NCBI GenBank assembly: GCA_022009835.1
Contig: CP091726.1
Coordinates: 372,001-436,000 of the forward strand
Length of the DNA: 64,000 nt
Origin: Bacilli bacterium
GTDB lineage: Bacteria > Bacillota_I > Bacilli_A > RF39 > UBA660
Direction: 5' to 3'
The notes under the pieces were generated by a model. It did no database searches and was not told where the DNA came from. It was given only the letters and a program-made list of their open reading frames with translations. Of this stretch, positions 49,271-60,087 are shown piece after piece (within the stretch, counting starts at the first letter, position 1; each line of letters begins with the position of its first letter). The translations under genes were made by a program, and so were the position numbers.

Positions 49271-51431
49271 ATGAAAAATAAAGGTAGAAAAAAGATTTAA
49301 TTATATTTATAGCGTTTTTGTGTATTTTTTTATTATATTTATGTGCAATAGGAGTTCTTAATGTTTCTAGTATAGCATCAGAAGGTAGGTTTTATGGATT
49401 ACTACCATTTAAAGCTTTTTACACATAGATATATAGGTATGACTTTTTTCTTATTTTTAGCAGCTTTGATTGGTATTTTTATGGCTGTTAAGTCTTATAT
49501 TTTTGATCGTGATAAAGGTTTTGGTTTTACGATAGGAGGTAAGAAGGAAAAGGGTTATTCTAAATGGGCTACTGATAAAGAATTTAAAAATGGTTTATCA
49601 GTGGTTAATATTCAAGATGAAAAAACAGATGCTGCTGGTATACCTCTTTATAGTAAAAAAGGTAAGATGTGGGTAGATAATGGTGAGGATCATTATTTAG
49701 TAATGGGTGCTACTGGTAGTGGTAAAACAGTAATAGTAGCGAAACCAATGATTAAGTTACTTGCTAAACATAATGAATCGATGATATTAACTGACCCAAA
49801 AGGTGAGTTATATGAAGAAACTGCTGAATTGTTAAAATCAGAGGGATATAATATTATTACTTTAAATTTTAGAGATCCTGGTCATGGTAATGCTTGGAAT
49901 CCGATGAGTCTTCCATATCAGTTATATAAGGAAGGTAATACGGATAAGGCAATTGAATTATTAGATGACTTAGCTTTAAATATTTTGTATGAAGAAAAAA
50001 ATAGTGGTGATCCTTTTTGGGAAAAAACTGCTGCTGATTATTTTACTGGGCTTGCTTTAGGTTTGTTTGAGGATGGTACACCAGAACAAGTTAATTTAAA
50101 TAGTTTAAATTTAATGTGTAGTTTAGGTGAAGAGAGATTTGGTGGTCCAAATAATAATTATATTAAAGAGTATTTTAATGGTAAGGATCCTTCTAAACCC
50201 GCTTATATTAATGCTTCAGGTACAGTATTTACTGCTGATGAAACTAAACAGGGTATTATAGCAACATTTAAACAAAAAAATTAAATTATTTTTCTTCTAG
50301 AGAAAATTTATCAGAAATGTTATCATATAGTGATTTTTGATATGAGAAATATTGGTAGAAATAAAACGGCTGTTTTTCTTGATTGTTCAAGATGAAAAGA
50401 AGACTCTTCATCCACTTGCTACAATATTTATTAAACAATGTTATGAAACTTTAATTGATGTTGCTCAAGAGAGTGGTGGTAAGTTACCTTATAGAACTAA
50501 TTTTATTCTTGATGAGTTTGCTAATATGCCACCTTTAAAAGATGTTACGACAATGGTTACTGCTGCTAGAAGTAGACTAATTAGATTTACATTTATTATT
50601 CAGAACTTTGCACAACTTACACAAGTTTATGGTAAAGAAAATGGTGATACTATTCGTGGTAATTGTAATTTGGTTTACTTAATAAGTAGTGAAATTGCTG
50701 CTTTGGAAGAAATAAGTAAAATGTGCGGAGAAGTTAAATCTAAAGAAAAAGAAAAAACGGCTTCAACACCGCTTGTTACGGTAAGTGACCTTCAAAGACT
50801 TAGTAAGTTTGAAATAATTGTATTAAGAAGAAGAATGTTTCCTTATAAAACTAGATTTCAAACAGATTTTGAGGTTGATTGGGGTAGAACATATCCTAAA
50901 GCTGTACCTCCTATTAGAGAGAAAAGAGAAGTTCAATTATTTGATATAAGAGAATTTGTTAAAGAAAAGAAAAAAAGGGAAAAAATGGAGGCAATGGGAA
51001 CTAATCCATTTACTGGTAATAGTCCATTTGCAGGATCTAGTCCGTTTGGAGCCTCTCCTTTTGGTGGAGCAAATCCTTTTATGGGAATGGGTAGTCCAAT
51101 GACGGGTATGCCTTTTATGAATGATGATAATAAGGATAGTGATGATGGTGGTTTTAATATTGATGATTTAGTTAAAAAAATAGATGCTAAAATAGCAGAA
51201 ATTGAAAAAGAAGAGGAAGAAACTAAAAAGTTAAATGAAAATGAAGAAGTACCAATTCCTGAACCTGTTAAGGCGGAAGATAAATCTAATGTTATTGATG
51301 TAGAAGAGACTAGTGATACTTCTAGTGATATTAATAATGAGAGTAAAGATATAGAGGAACCACTTAAGAATATGTATGAAAATAATACAAATGATGATGA
51401 TTTCTTTGATGATTTCTTTAGTGATGATTAA
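49271..51431 (+). CDS. VirD4/TraG-type coupling ATPase
   Basis: Coupling protein that would feed substrates into the secretion channel. Two N-terminal helices, then Walker A MGATGSGKTVIVAKPM near residue 145, LTDPKGELYEET, LNFRDPGHGNAWNP, the Walker B region FILDEFANMPPL near 411 and the C-terminal motif TFIIQNFAQLTQVYG. After the ATPase a Gly/Pro/Phe/Met-rich stretch (NPFTGNSPFAGSSPFG and more) leads into an acidic tail ending DDFFDDFFSDD. Frame breaks at A6 49,287-49,292, T5 near 49,420, A7 near 50,275, T5 near 50,334 and T5 near 50,377. About 710 residues. No relaxase lies next to it. Confidence 0.9.
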
Positions 51432-51434
51432 GAG

Positions 51435-51466
51435 AGTATAAATGTTAAAGTGTTTATACTTTTTTT
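51435..51466 (+). terminator. Terminator at the end of the secretion cluster
   Basis: AGTATAAA and TTTATACT around a 10-base loop, followed by T run. Confidence 0.85.
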
Positions 51467-51482
51467 CTTTTTTAAAAAAAAC

Positions 51483-51511
51483 TTGACAATGGGTCAAATC
51501 TAAGATACAAT
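51483..51511 (+). promoter_or_regulatory. Promoter of rny
   Basis: TTGACA (51483-51488), 17-base spacer, TACAAT (51506-51511). The -35 is part of the palindrome TTGAC-AATGG-GTCAA (51483-51497), a possible repressor site. Confidence 0.75.
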
Positions 51512-51582
51512 TAATTTGTATAGTTTAAATTAAAATTAATAATTTTTTCTATAAAATGTATTTAAAGAATGGAGGTGTTCAT

Positions 51583-53147
51583 ATGAATGAAACAGTTTTT
51601 CTCCATTTTACTATTTGTTCTTGGATTAATCATAGGATTAGTTGTTATTACTGTTATTAATATTTTAAAGAAGAAGAATGAAGCTAAGACAGCAGATTCG
51701 ATAATAGATGTTGCAAAAGAAAGATGCTGAAAAAAACTTAAAAGAGATACTTTATTTGAAACAAAAGAAGAAATTCATAAATTAAAAAAATGGATGCTGA
51801 TAAAGAAATTAAAGAGAAAAAAGGCGAAATTAAAGAGCAAGAAGAAAGATTACTTCAAAGAGAAAAATAATATTGATCGTCGTGATTTAGCAATGCAAAA
51901 CAGAGAAAAATGCTTTAGAGGAAAGAGAAAAATAATTTGTTAAATAAACAGCAAAAAAATTCAAGAAGCAAAAAGAAGAAATGGAAGAAATAAAAAGAAA
52001 AGAACTTGAAGAACTAGAAAAAATAAGCAAATATACTAAAGAACAAGCAAGAGAAGCTGTTATGAAAATGGTTGAAGATAAAATGACTAAAGAAATAGCA
52101 GCATACATTAAAGAAAGAGAAGCAGAAGCAAAATTAGAAGTAGATGAAAAAAGTAAAGATTTACTAGTAGGTACTATGCAAAAGTATGCAGCAGATATTA
52201 CTAGTGAACAAACAGTATCAGTAATTACTCTCCCTAATGATGAAATGAAGGGTAGATTGATTGGTAGAGAAGGTAGAAATATTAGAACAATAGAATCAGT
52301 AACAGGAGTAGATTTAATTATTGATGATACACCTGAGGCTATTGTTATATCTAGTTTTGATCCTTTAAGAAGAGAAATTGCAAGATTAACTTTGGAAACT
52401 TTAATTAAGGATGGTAGAATACATCCTGCTAGAATAGAGGAACTATATGCTAAAACTTGTGCTGATATTAGAACCGCTATTAAAGAGTATGGAAAGAATG
52501 CTTTATATGAATTAGGGTTATCAAAGATGGATCCAGAACTTGCTTCTATAGTTGGTAAGTTGCATTTTAGAAGTAGTTATGGTCAAAATGCTTTGAAACA
52601 TTCAATGGAAGTTGCTAATTTAGCAGGTATTTTAGCTGGTGAATTAGGTGAGAATGTGAATCTTGCTAAAAGGGCTGGATTACTTCATGATATTGGTAAG
52701 GCTGTTGATTTTGAGATGGAAGGAAGTCATGTTAAAATTGGTGTAGATCTTGCTAAAAAATATGGTGAAGATGAAGTTGTTATAAATGCAATTGCTTCAC
52801 ATCATGGAGATACTGCTCCTACTAGTATTATTGCTTCGATTGTTGCTATAGCGGATTCTATTTCAGCATCAAGACCTGGTGCTAGAAATGATTCTTCAGA
52901 GAATTATGTTCAAAGATTAGAAGAATTAGAGGCTATTGGTAATAAAGTTGCAGGTGTTGAAAAGGCTTATGCTGTACAAGCGGGAAGAGAACTTCGTGTA
53001 ATGGTTAAACCTGAAGAAATAGATGATTTAACTGCTCATCAAATTGCTAGACAGATTAAAGAACAAATTGAAAATGAACTAAAATATCCTGGAACTATTA
53101 AGGTTACAGTTATAAGAGAAACAAGATGTACAGAAGAGGCTAAATAG
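51583..53147 (+). CDS. rny: Ribonuclease Y
   Basis: Membrane-anchored endoribonuclease that starts mRNA decay. N-terminal helix (SILLFVLGLIIGLVVITVI), long charged coiled coil, KH domain (DEMKGRLIGREGRNIRTIE) and HD domain with KHSMEVANLAGI, GLLHDIGKAVD and IASHHGD. Frame breaks in the coiled coil at T5 near 51,598, A4 near 51,716, A7 near 51,730, A7 near 51,786, A run near 51,865, A near 51,900 and A7 near 51,953; from 51,981 the frame is open. About 520 residues, normal. GGAGGTG precedes the start. Confidence 0.95.
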
Positions 53148-53187
53148 TCTTTTCTGTTTTCTATAAATGTGAAAGGAGGAATTATAT

Positions 53188-54281
53188 ATGTTAGAGAAAT
53201 TATCATTAGAAGAAAAAGTAGGGCAAATGTTTATGTTTGGTGTTAATGAGAGACATACTGATGGTATAATAGAACTTATTAAAAAAAGTATAAAATTGGT
53301 GGTGTAATTCTTTATAAAAAGAAATTATGGTGACTATAATGATATGCTTAATTTGATCAAAAAGATTAAGAGAGGCTAATAAAGATAATAAAGTACCTCT
53401 ACTAATAGCTATTGATGAAGAAGGTGGAAGGGTAAATAGAATGCCGAAAGAGTTTAATAATCTTAAGAGTATTTATCGTTTTTTACTAAATTAAATAATC
53501 AAAATATTATTAAAGAATATGCCAGTGTTATTTCTAAAGAACTTAGTGGTAGTGGTATTAATATGAATTTTTGCTCCAGTTGTTGATATATATAATAATT
53601 CTAATAGTAGTGTTCTTAAATGGAGATGTTTTTCTAGTGATGTTTCTTTGGTAGCGGATTCTAGTGTTACTTATGTTCAAGAAATGCAGAAGTATGATGT
53701 AATTCCTGTTATTAAACATTTTCCTGGTCATGGTTCTACAAAAATGGATACACATTTTTTACTTCCTTATATTTTTTTGATTATGAAGAAATATTAAGTA
53801 AGCATTTATATCCATTTGAAGTTGCGATTAAGAATGGATGTGATGCTATTATGGTTGGTCATATTGTAATTAGGAAACTTACTAAATTATTACCTGCTTC
53901 TATATCAAAAGATTTTGTGTATGAATATTTAAGAAAGAGATATAACTATGATGGTTTAGTTATTACTGATGATATTAGAATGAAATCATTAGATATTTTA
54001 TATAAAACCTATTGCTTTGAAAAAAAGGCATTTAGTAGTGAATCTGATATTATTTTTATTTAAATATAGAAATAATGATGAGAGAATTATTAATAAGGTA
54101 ATAAAAAAATGGTATGTGACAATAAAATAGATAAAGATAAAAATAGATAAGTCTGTTTCAAGAATTTTTATCTATTAAAGAAAAAAAATATAATGTTAGT
54201 GATGATATTAGTAATATTGGTTGTGATATTGTTAATATTAATAAAGAAATAGATAGAATAAATAATTATATTAAGGATTAG
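53188..54281 (+). CDS. Glycoside hydrolase family 3, NagZ-like beta-N-acetylhexosaminidase
   Basis: Removes N-acetylglucosamine from muropeptides or glycans. N-terminal LEEKVGQMFMFG, IAIDEEGGRVNRM, NMNFAPVVDIY, and the characteristic KHFPGHGSTKMDTH and GLVITDDIRMKS with the probable nucleophile Asp in ITDDIRM. A Cys/Trp stretch (KWRCFSSDV) replaces the usual NRSF. No signal peptide. Frame breaks at A7 53,281-53,287, A5 near 53,317, A5 near 53,363, T5 near 53,480, T5 near 53,569, T7 near 53,757, T7 near 53,773, A6 near 54,020, T near 54,060 and A7 near 54,104. AAGGAGG precedes the start. Confidence 0.85.
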
Positions 54282-54308
54282 GTGTTAATAATACTTAATC
54301 TTTTTTTC
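54276..54308 (+). terminator. Terminator after the NagZ-like gene
   Basis: GATTA ... TAATC inverted repeat with T7 just after the stop codon. Confidence 0.6.
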
Positions 54309-54351
54309 TATTATCTATGAAAATAATACTTTATTTTTTTAAGTATAAAGA

Positions 54352-54360
54352 TGTTATAAT
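54352..54360 (+). promoter_or_regulatory. Extended -10 promoter of the ftsY operon
   Basis: TGTTATAAT, about 27 bases ahead of the ftsY start, which has its own CAGGAGG site. Confidence 0.65.
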
Positions 54361-54386
54361 TAGTATGTAGATAACAGGAGGTTAAG

Positions 54387-55354
54387 ATGAGCATATTTAA
54401 TAAAATTAAAACAGTTTTTTCTAAAGATAAATCGGCAGAAAAATATGAAGAGGGTCTTGCTAAAAACAAGAAAAAGAGTTTTCTACGGAGTTAGCTTCTT
54501 TATCTAAAAAGTATAAGAATATTGATGATGATTATTTTTGAAGAATTAGAGGATATTCTTATAATGTCTGATATTGGGGTTAATACAGTAGTTAAGTTTG
54601 TTGATAAATTAAAAAAGAGAGTTAAAGAAGAGAGCATAAAAGATACTGACACTTTAAAAGAAATAATAATTGATGAATTACTTATAATGTATGTTGATAA
54701 CGGGGTACTTAAGAGTAAGATTAATTATAGTGATGAGGGTCCTACAGTAATATTATTTATTGGTGTTAATGGTGTAGGTAAAACTACTAGTATTGGTAAG
54801 ATAGCTAATAAATTAAAGAAAGAGGGTAAAAAAGTTTTATTAGTGACTGCTGATACTTTTAGGGCAGGTGCTATAGAACAATTAAAGGAATGGGGACAAA
54901 GACTTGATATAGAGGTTGTTAGTACAACTTCTAAAGATCCGTCGGCTGCTGTATATGATGGTCTTGATAGAGGAATTAAAGGGGAATATGATGTTATTCT
55001 AATTGATACTGCTGGTAGATTGCAAAATAAGGTTAATCTAATGAATGAGTTAGAGAAAATGAATAATGTTATTAAGAAAGTAATTCCTAGTGCTCCATCT
55101 GAAACATTGCTTGTAATTGATGCTAGTTCAGGTCAAAATGGTATTATGCAGGCTAAGGCTTTTAGTGAAGTAACTGATATTACTGGTATAGTTTTAACTA
55201 AGTTAGATGGTACTGCTAAAGGTGGAATAATATTGGCTATAAAAGAAGAGACTAATATACCGGTTAAGTTTGTTGGACTTGGTGAAGGTGAAGATGATCT
55301 TCAGACTTTTGATATAGAAAAAAATATATTTATGGTTTATTTAAAGATTTATAA
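54387..55354 (+). CDS. ftsY: Signal recognition particle receptor FtsY
   Basis: Membrane-targeting GTPase that receives the SRP-ribosome complex. The NG domain is complete: ELEDILIMSDIGVNTV, G1 GVNGVGKTTSIGK near residue 127, ADTFRAGAIEQL, G3 DTAGRLQNK, G4 LTKLDGTAKGG and the closing GLGEGEDDLQTFD. The acidic N-terminal extension is short. Frame breaks at A5 54,471-54,475, T5 near 54,535 and A7 near 55,319 (minus two or plus one); after the last, the end becomes YGLFKDL at TAA 55,354, the usual FtsY ending. Confidence 0.95.
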
Positions 55355-55372
55355 GAGAGGAAAGGGAAATTT

Positions 55373-55683
55373 ATGATGAAAAAAGAAAAAAAGAAGAAAG
55401 AGGAAAAAAATATAAGTTAGTTGATTCTATAAAGTTAAAAAATAGAAATGACTATAACGGCATTTGTGGGAGTAATATTTTTTTAGTATTACTAATATTA
55501 TCTATGACTAATGTTGTTTATTTACCTGCTACTTTGATTTCATTTGCTTTATTTTTGTTTTGTATTTGCTATTATTACATTGAAGATGAATCAAAAAAGA
55601 AATTGGTATATATATTATTTTTCCTTTAGGGGTTATTTTTGATAATAGTGGAAGTTATATATACTTTGGTTAAGATAAGATAA
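55373..55683 (+). CDS. Small hypothetical membrane protein
   Basis: Not recognised. About 100 residues: Lys/Glu-rich head (MMKKEKKKKEEKYKLVDSI), three hydrophobic segments (TAFVGVIFLVLLILS, LISFALFLFCICYYY, LGVILIIVEVIYTLV). Frame breaks at A7 near 55,408, T7 near 55,482, T/T5 near 55,553, T6 near 55,617 and T5 near 55,637. Its stop overlaps the ylxM start as TAATG, so it is within the ftsY-ylxM operon. Confidence 0.5.
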
Positions 55684-55979
55684 TGAATGAGAGAGAATAT
55701 TTAATTATTTTATATGATTTCTATGGTGAATTATTAAGTGACAAACAAAGAGAGTATTTTGAGGATTATTATTTTAATAATTTATCGTTAGGAGAAATTA
55801 GTGAAAAATGAAGATGTAAGTAGAAATGCAGTACATAAGAGTATTAAAAAAAGTAGAGAGTGAATTACATAATTATGAAGAAAAAGTTAGGTCTATATAA
55901 GAAGGCTGAAGAACTAGATGTTATTGCTAATGAAATAAAAGATGAAGATTTAAAAGAAAGAATAAAAAATATATTGTAG
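55683..55979 (+). CDS. ylxM: YlxM-family SRP-associated DNA-binding protein
   Basis: Helix-turn-helix protein of about 98 residues from the UPF0122/YlxM family, normally beside ffh or ftsY and thought to act in the SRP pathway. Family marks: LYDFYGELLSDKQREYFEDY, NNLSLGEISENEDVSRNAVH and ESELHNYEEKLGLY. Frame breaks at A5 55,807-55,811 and A6 near 55,848. Usually ffh follows; here it does not. Confidence 0.85.
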
Positions 55980-55989
55980 GGGAGATATT

Positions 55990-56133
55990 ATGACAAATAG
56001 AAAATATAAGATGTATTATGATTATCGTAAAAGAACAAGTGGTGGTTTTTTGGATGCAATATTTTTATCTGGAATGATGCTTAGTGGTTTAATATTAATA
56101 CTTCTTTCAATAGCGGGTGGTATACATGGATAG
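55990..56133 (+). CDS. Small membrane protein, 47 residues
   Basis: MTNRKYKMYYDYRKRTSGG: basic head, then one helix (FLDAIFLSGMMLSGLILILL). GGAGAT precedes the start and the stop overlaps the ATPase start by eight bases (ATGGATAG), so it is translationally linked. Possibly an anchor or adaptor for that ATPase. Intact. Confidence 0.55.
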   Translation: MTNRKYKMYYDYRKRTSGGFLDAIFLSGMMLSGLILILLSIAGGIHG

Positions 56134-57017
56134 TATATTAGAAAGGTTTTCAGATAATTTAACTGATGTTAAATATATAACTAATCCTGCTATTGCGAGA
56201 GATGAAGAAATTAAAAAAATTAATACTAGTTCTTTTTAACACCAGAAAAATCAGCAGTATTAGTTGGTAAACCAGGTATTGGTAAAACTGCTATTGTAGA
56301 GGGATTAGCATATAGAATACAAAGACACGAGGTTCCTAATGCTTTAGATGGTTATACTATTTATAGAGTTAATACAACGGCATTACTTACTAATAATGGT
56401 GAAGAAAATAGAGTATTAAAATTAGTAGAAGAATTAAAAGAAAAAGATAAAGTTATTCTTTTTTTATTGATGAGATTCATACTTTAATTGGATCTGGTTC
56501 TTTGGATTTAGCTAATATGTTTAAAGAAGGTTTAAGTAGAGGTACTATTAAAATGATTGGTGCTACTACTACTGATGAGTATGAGAGATATATTTTAAGA
56601 GATAAGGCTTTTTTAAGAAGATTTGAAAAGGTTGATGTATCTGAACCTACTGAAGAGATGACTGTTGAAATACTTTTGAAGACATTACCTAAGTTAGAAC
56701 AGCAGACAGGAGTAGTTCTTCCTTATACTGATTTTATTAATGAAAAGATTATGAAGTTTATTGTTAATATGACTACTGAATATAAGAGAGTATATGAAAT
56801 ATCTTCTAGATATCCGGATATTGCTTTAGTAATACTTAGACAATGTTTTTCTAATGCTATTTATGATAATAGAAAAACTATAGATTTTAAAAACATTTAT
56901 GATGCTATTAGAACTACTAAGGCTGTTTATCCTGATGTTATTAAAAAAAGAGTTAGTTAGATTTAAAAGAAGTATTTAGTGAAGAATTAAAAAGAAGAAA
57001 ATATTGAATTTCACTAG
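56126..57017 (+). CDS. Single-domain AAA+ ATPase, ClpA/ClpB D1-like
   Basis: About 295 residues, corresponding to the first AAA+ domain of Clp/Hsp100 unfoldases only. AVLVGKPGIGKTAIVEGLA (Walker A), VILFIDEIHTLIGSG (Walker B), MIGATTTDEYERYI (sensor 1), LRRFEKVDVSEPT (arginine finger), then the small helical domain. The N domain, middle domain and D2 are missing. Frame breaks at A6/T5 near 56,216-56,235 and T near 56,461; the end at 57,017 assumes repairs at A7 56,944-56,950, T3 near 56,969 and A5 near 56,993, otherwise it stops at 56,960. Confidence 0.75.
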
Positions 57018-57035
57018 TTTTTATACTAGATTAGT

Positions 57036-57180
57036 AAGGGGATACGAGAGTATCTTCTTTTAATAGTGGGGAAAAGAAGTTAGAAAGTATTCACTGTGAG
57101 TATGATATCTTATGATTGTTTATGAATAGACTATAATAGGCTATTCATAACAAGATAAGACTAAAATAAGGCTTATCTTG
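57036..57180 (+). ncRNA. Structured intergenic RNA element, copy A (upstream of murE)
   Basis: About 145 bases with four stems. Stem 1 AAGGGGATAC / GTATCTTCTT capped by the tetraloop GAGA; stem 2 TATTC-ACTGT-GAGTA (57088-57102); stem 3 TTATGAATAG (57120-57129) with CTATTCATAA (57141-57150); stem 4 CAAGATAAG (57151-57159) with CTTATCTTG (57172-57180). About 50 bases across stems 2-3 are almost identical to copy B at 60,813-60,957, and stems 1-3 differ only at paired or G-U positions. Stem 1 with its T-rich tail may also end the ATPase transcript. No known riboswitch was recognised; not a T-box, as the antiterminator consensus is absent. Confidence 0.6.
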
Positions 57181-57262
57181 GATAAAAAAGTGTAAAATAA
57201 TTGGATATGCACTTTAAATATAATAAAAAATATAATATAATAATAATGAGAGGTGTAAAATA
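57181..57262 (+). promoter_or_regulatory. AT-rich region with candidate murE promoter
   Basis: Contains several overlapping TATAAT-like boxes (from about 57,219 on) and the AGAGGTG ribosome site. The stretch GCACTTTAAATATAA resembles the sequence just after copy B of the RNA element. Confidence 0.5.
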
Positions 57263-58723
57263 ATGAAGTTAGATAAATTACTACAAAATATAGAATATAG
57301 GGTTATAAAGGGAAATCTTGATAAAGAGATAACTGGTTTATATTATGATTCTAGAAAAAAATAACTAAATCTTCAGCATTTGTTTGTTTAACTGGTTCTT
57401 TAGTAGATGGACACGATTATATAGAGACCGCTATTGAAAAGGGAGCTACAGTTATATTTGTTGAGAAAGATGTTCAGGTAGAAGAAGATGTTACAGTAAT
57501 AAAATTAGAGAGTACAAGAAAGAGTTTGTCGCAACTTGCAATTAATTATTTTGATAATCCAGCAAGTAAACTTACTATGATAGGTATTACTGGTACTAAA
57601 GGTAAGACTACTACATCATGGATGATTAAGAATATTATTGAAGAGGCTGGTTATAAAACGGGTGTTATTGGAACAATGGGTATTTTTATTGGGGATACTC
57701 ATTATGAAACGGTTAATACTACTCCAGAAAGTTATGATATTCAAAAGTACCTGAGAGAAATGGTAGATAAAGGTGTAGAATATGCTATTATGGAAGTTTC
57801 TTCTCAGGCGTTAAAAGTTGGTAGAGTAGAAGGAATGATGTTTGATTATGGTGTATTTACTAATTTAACAAGAGATCATATTGGTGAAGGAGAACATGAA
57901 AATATGGAAGATTATATTTATTGTAAAAGTCTTCTATTTCAAAGATGCCGTCATGGTATATTAAATATCGATGATTCACATTATGAGGATATGATAAAGA
58001 ATAGTACTTGTGATATTCATACTTTTTGGTAAAGATAAGAATGCTACATTAGTTATTGATAATATTAATTTATTAAGAAAAGAACATTTTATTGGTTTAG
58101 AGTTAACTACTAAAGGTTTACTTAACGATACTTTTTTAGTTAATACTCCAGGTGAGTTTTCAGCTTATAATGCAATATCCGCTATTCTTACTACTACTTT
58201 AATTGGTATACCAGTAGAGGATATTAAAAAGGCTCTTGCTAAAGTTGCTGTTAAGGGTAGGGTTGAGATTGTACCAGTGTCTAGTAGATATACAGTTATG
58301 ATTGATTATGCTCATAATGGTGTATCGATGGAAAGTATTTTAGAAACGATGAGGGCTTATCATCCTAAAAGAATTGTATCACTATTTGGATGTGGTGGTA
58401 ATAGAAGTAAGGATAGAAGATATGATATGGGTGAAATATCTGGTCGATTAGCAGATTTTACTATCGTTACTGAAGATAATTCTAGATATGAGGATATTAA
58501 TGATATTATGAATGATATTGAAATTGGTTTGAAGAAAACTAATGGTAAATATATTAAGATAGCGGATAGAAAGGCTGCTATTAAGTATGCTATTGATCAT
58601 GCTGAAGAAGGGGATATTATTCTTTTATTAGGTAAAGGTCATGAGACATATAGGGAGATAAATGGGGTTAGAGAACATTTAGATGAAAGAGAAGTAATTA
58701 AAGATATAATGGATAATAAATAA
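57263..58723 (+). CDS. murE: UDP-MurNAc-peptide ligase MurE
   Basis: Adds the third amino acid to the peptidoglycan stem peptide. N-terminal YYDSRKITKSSAFVCLTGS binds the nucleotide, the ATP site is GITGTKGKTTTSWMI near residue 110, then NTTPESYDIQ, EVSSQALKVGR and FTNLTRDH with the Lys region. The selectivity position reads VTEDNSRYED: the DNxR form resembles the meso-diaminopimelate type (DNPR) more than the lysine type, but Pro is replaced by Ser. Frame breaks at A7 57,357-57,363 and T5 58,023-58,027. About 486 residues. Confidence 0.95.
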
Positions 58724-58746
58724 GATAGAGAAAGGAAGAGATAATT

Positions 58747-60011
58747 ATGTTACCATTAAAAAGAGCAAACATCTTATTACCTAAAGATGTAGACATGACT
58801 AAATGGTCAGTAGTAGCTTGTGATCAATATACAAGTGAACCTGAGTATTGGAAAGAGGTAGAAAAGGAAGTTGGTAGTAGTCCTTCAACTTTAAATTTAA
58901 TTTTACCAGAGTTATATTTGGAAGATACTGATGTTGAGGATAGAATTAAAAAAATTAATAAGACAATGGAAGAATATTTAGATGAAAGTATGTTTAATGA
59001 ATATAAAGATACAATGATATATCTAGAGAGAACACAGAAAGATGGAAAAGTAAGAGAAGGATTAATGGCAATGGTCGATTTGGAAGACTATTCTTATGAG
59101 AAGGGTTCACAAACTTTAATTAGGGCTACTGAAAAGACTGTTATTGAGAGAATTCCTCCTAGGTTAAAAGTAAGAGAAAATGCTTCTTTAGAACTTCCTC
59201 ATATTATGATTTTAATCGATGATGAGAAGAAAAATATTATTGAAAGTTTAAAAGATAAGGTTACTAGTGAAGATGTGGTTTATGACTTTGATTTGATGGA
59301 AAATGGTGGTCATATTAAGGGTTATAAATTAAGTGATGAGGTAATTAATGGTATTGAAAGTGGTTTAGAAAGCTTGATGGATAAGGATTACTTTGAAAAG
59401 AAATATAATGTTAAAAATAAGGGTGTATTATTATTTGCTATGGGCGATGGTAATCATTCACTTGCTACCGCTAAAGCTAATTATGAGAATTTAAAGAAGA
59501 CTATGAGTGAAGAGGAATATTTAAATAATCCTGCTAGATATGCTTTAGTAGAGGTTGTTAATTTACATAGTCCAGCTTTAGAATTTGAACCAATTCATAG
59601 AGTTATCTTTAATACTGATGTTAATAATTTAATAGAGGAATTACATAAGTATTATGATATTAATGAAGATGGTGATGGTGAATATTTTTGAATTAGTTAC
59701 TAAAGATTTTTGATAAGAGACTGTATATTTCTAATCCTAAATCTAATATTGCTGTTGGTTCTATTCAAATGTTTTTAGATGATTATTTAAAAGATCATAG
59801 TGGTAAACTTGATTATATTCATGGTGATGAAACTACTAGAAGTATGGGTAGTGAAGAAGGTAATGTTGGTATTTTATTTGAAGCTATGCCTAAAGAAGAA
59901 CTATTTAGAACAGTTATTTTAGATGGTGCTTTGCCTAGAAAAACTTTTTCTATGGGCCATAGTTATGATAAGAGGTATTATTTAGAGGCTAGAAAGATAA
60001 AAATAACTTAA
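58747..60011 (+). CDS. DUF1015 family protein
   Basis: Cytoplasmic protein of about 420 residues, a widespread family without settled function, often annotated with the HTH/SpoOJ-like fold group. Marks: VVACDQYTSEPEYWKEVE, LATAKANYENL region following LLFAMGDGNHSLATAK, and FNTDVNNLIEELHKY. Frame breaks at T5 59,684-59,688 and T5 near 59,706. The final codons are ambiguous: with the A5 near 60,000 reduced the stop moves three bases upstream. Follows murE by 23 bases, likely co-transcribed. Confidence 0.85.
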
Positions 60012-60029
60012 GAATTTATTAAGAAAAAA

Positions 60030-60066
60030 AATTAACTGATATTGGTTAATGGTATTTGTGATATAC
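60030..60066 (+). promoter_or_regulatory. Candidate promoter with inverted repeat
   Basis: ATTAAC-N8-GTTAAT (60030-60049) lies just upstream of the extended -10 TGATATACT (60058-60066), with GAGAGGTG next. The repeat may be an operator. Confidence 0.4.
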
Positions 60067-60087
60067 TTGTAGTAGGAGAGGTGCGAA

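Noticed and set aside
29501..51431. Complete integrative conjugative element
   Set aside because: No relaxase, integrase, excisionase or flanking direct repeats were recognised inside the window.
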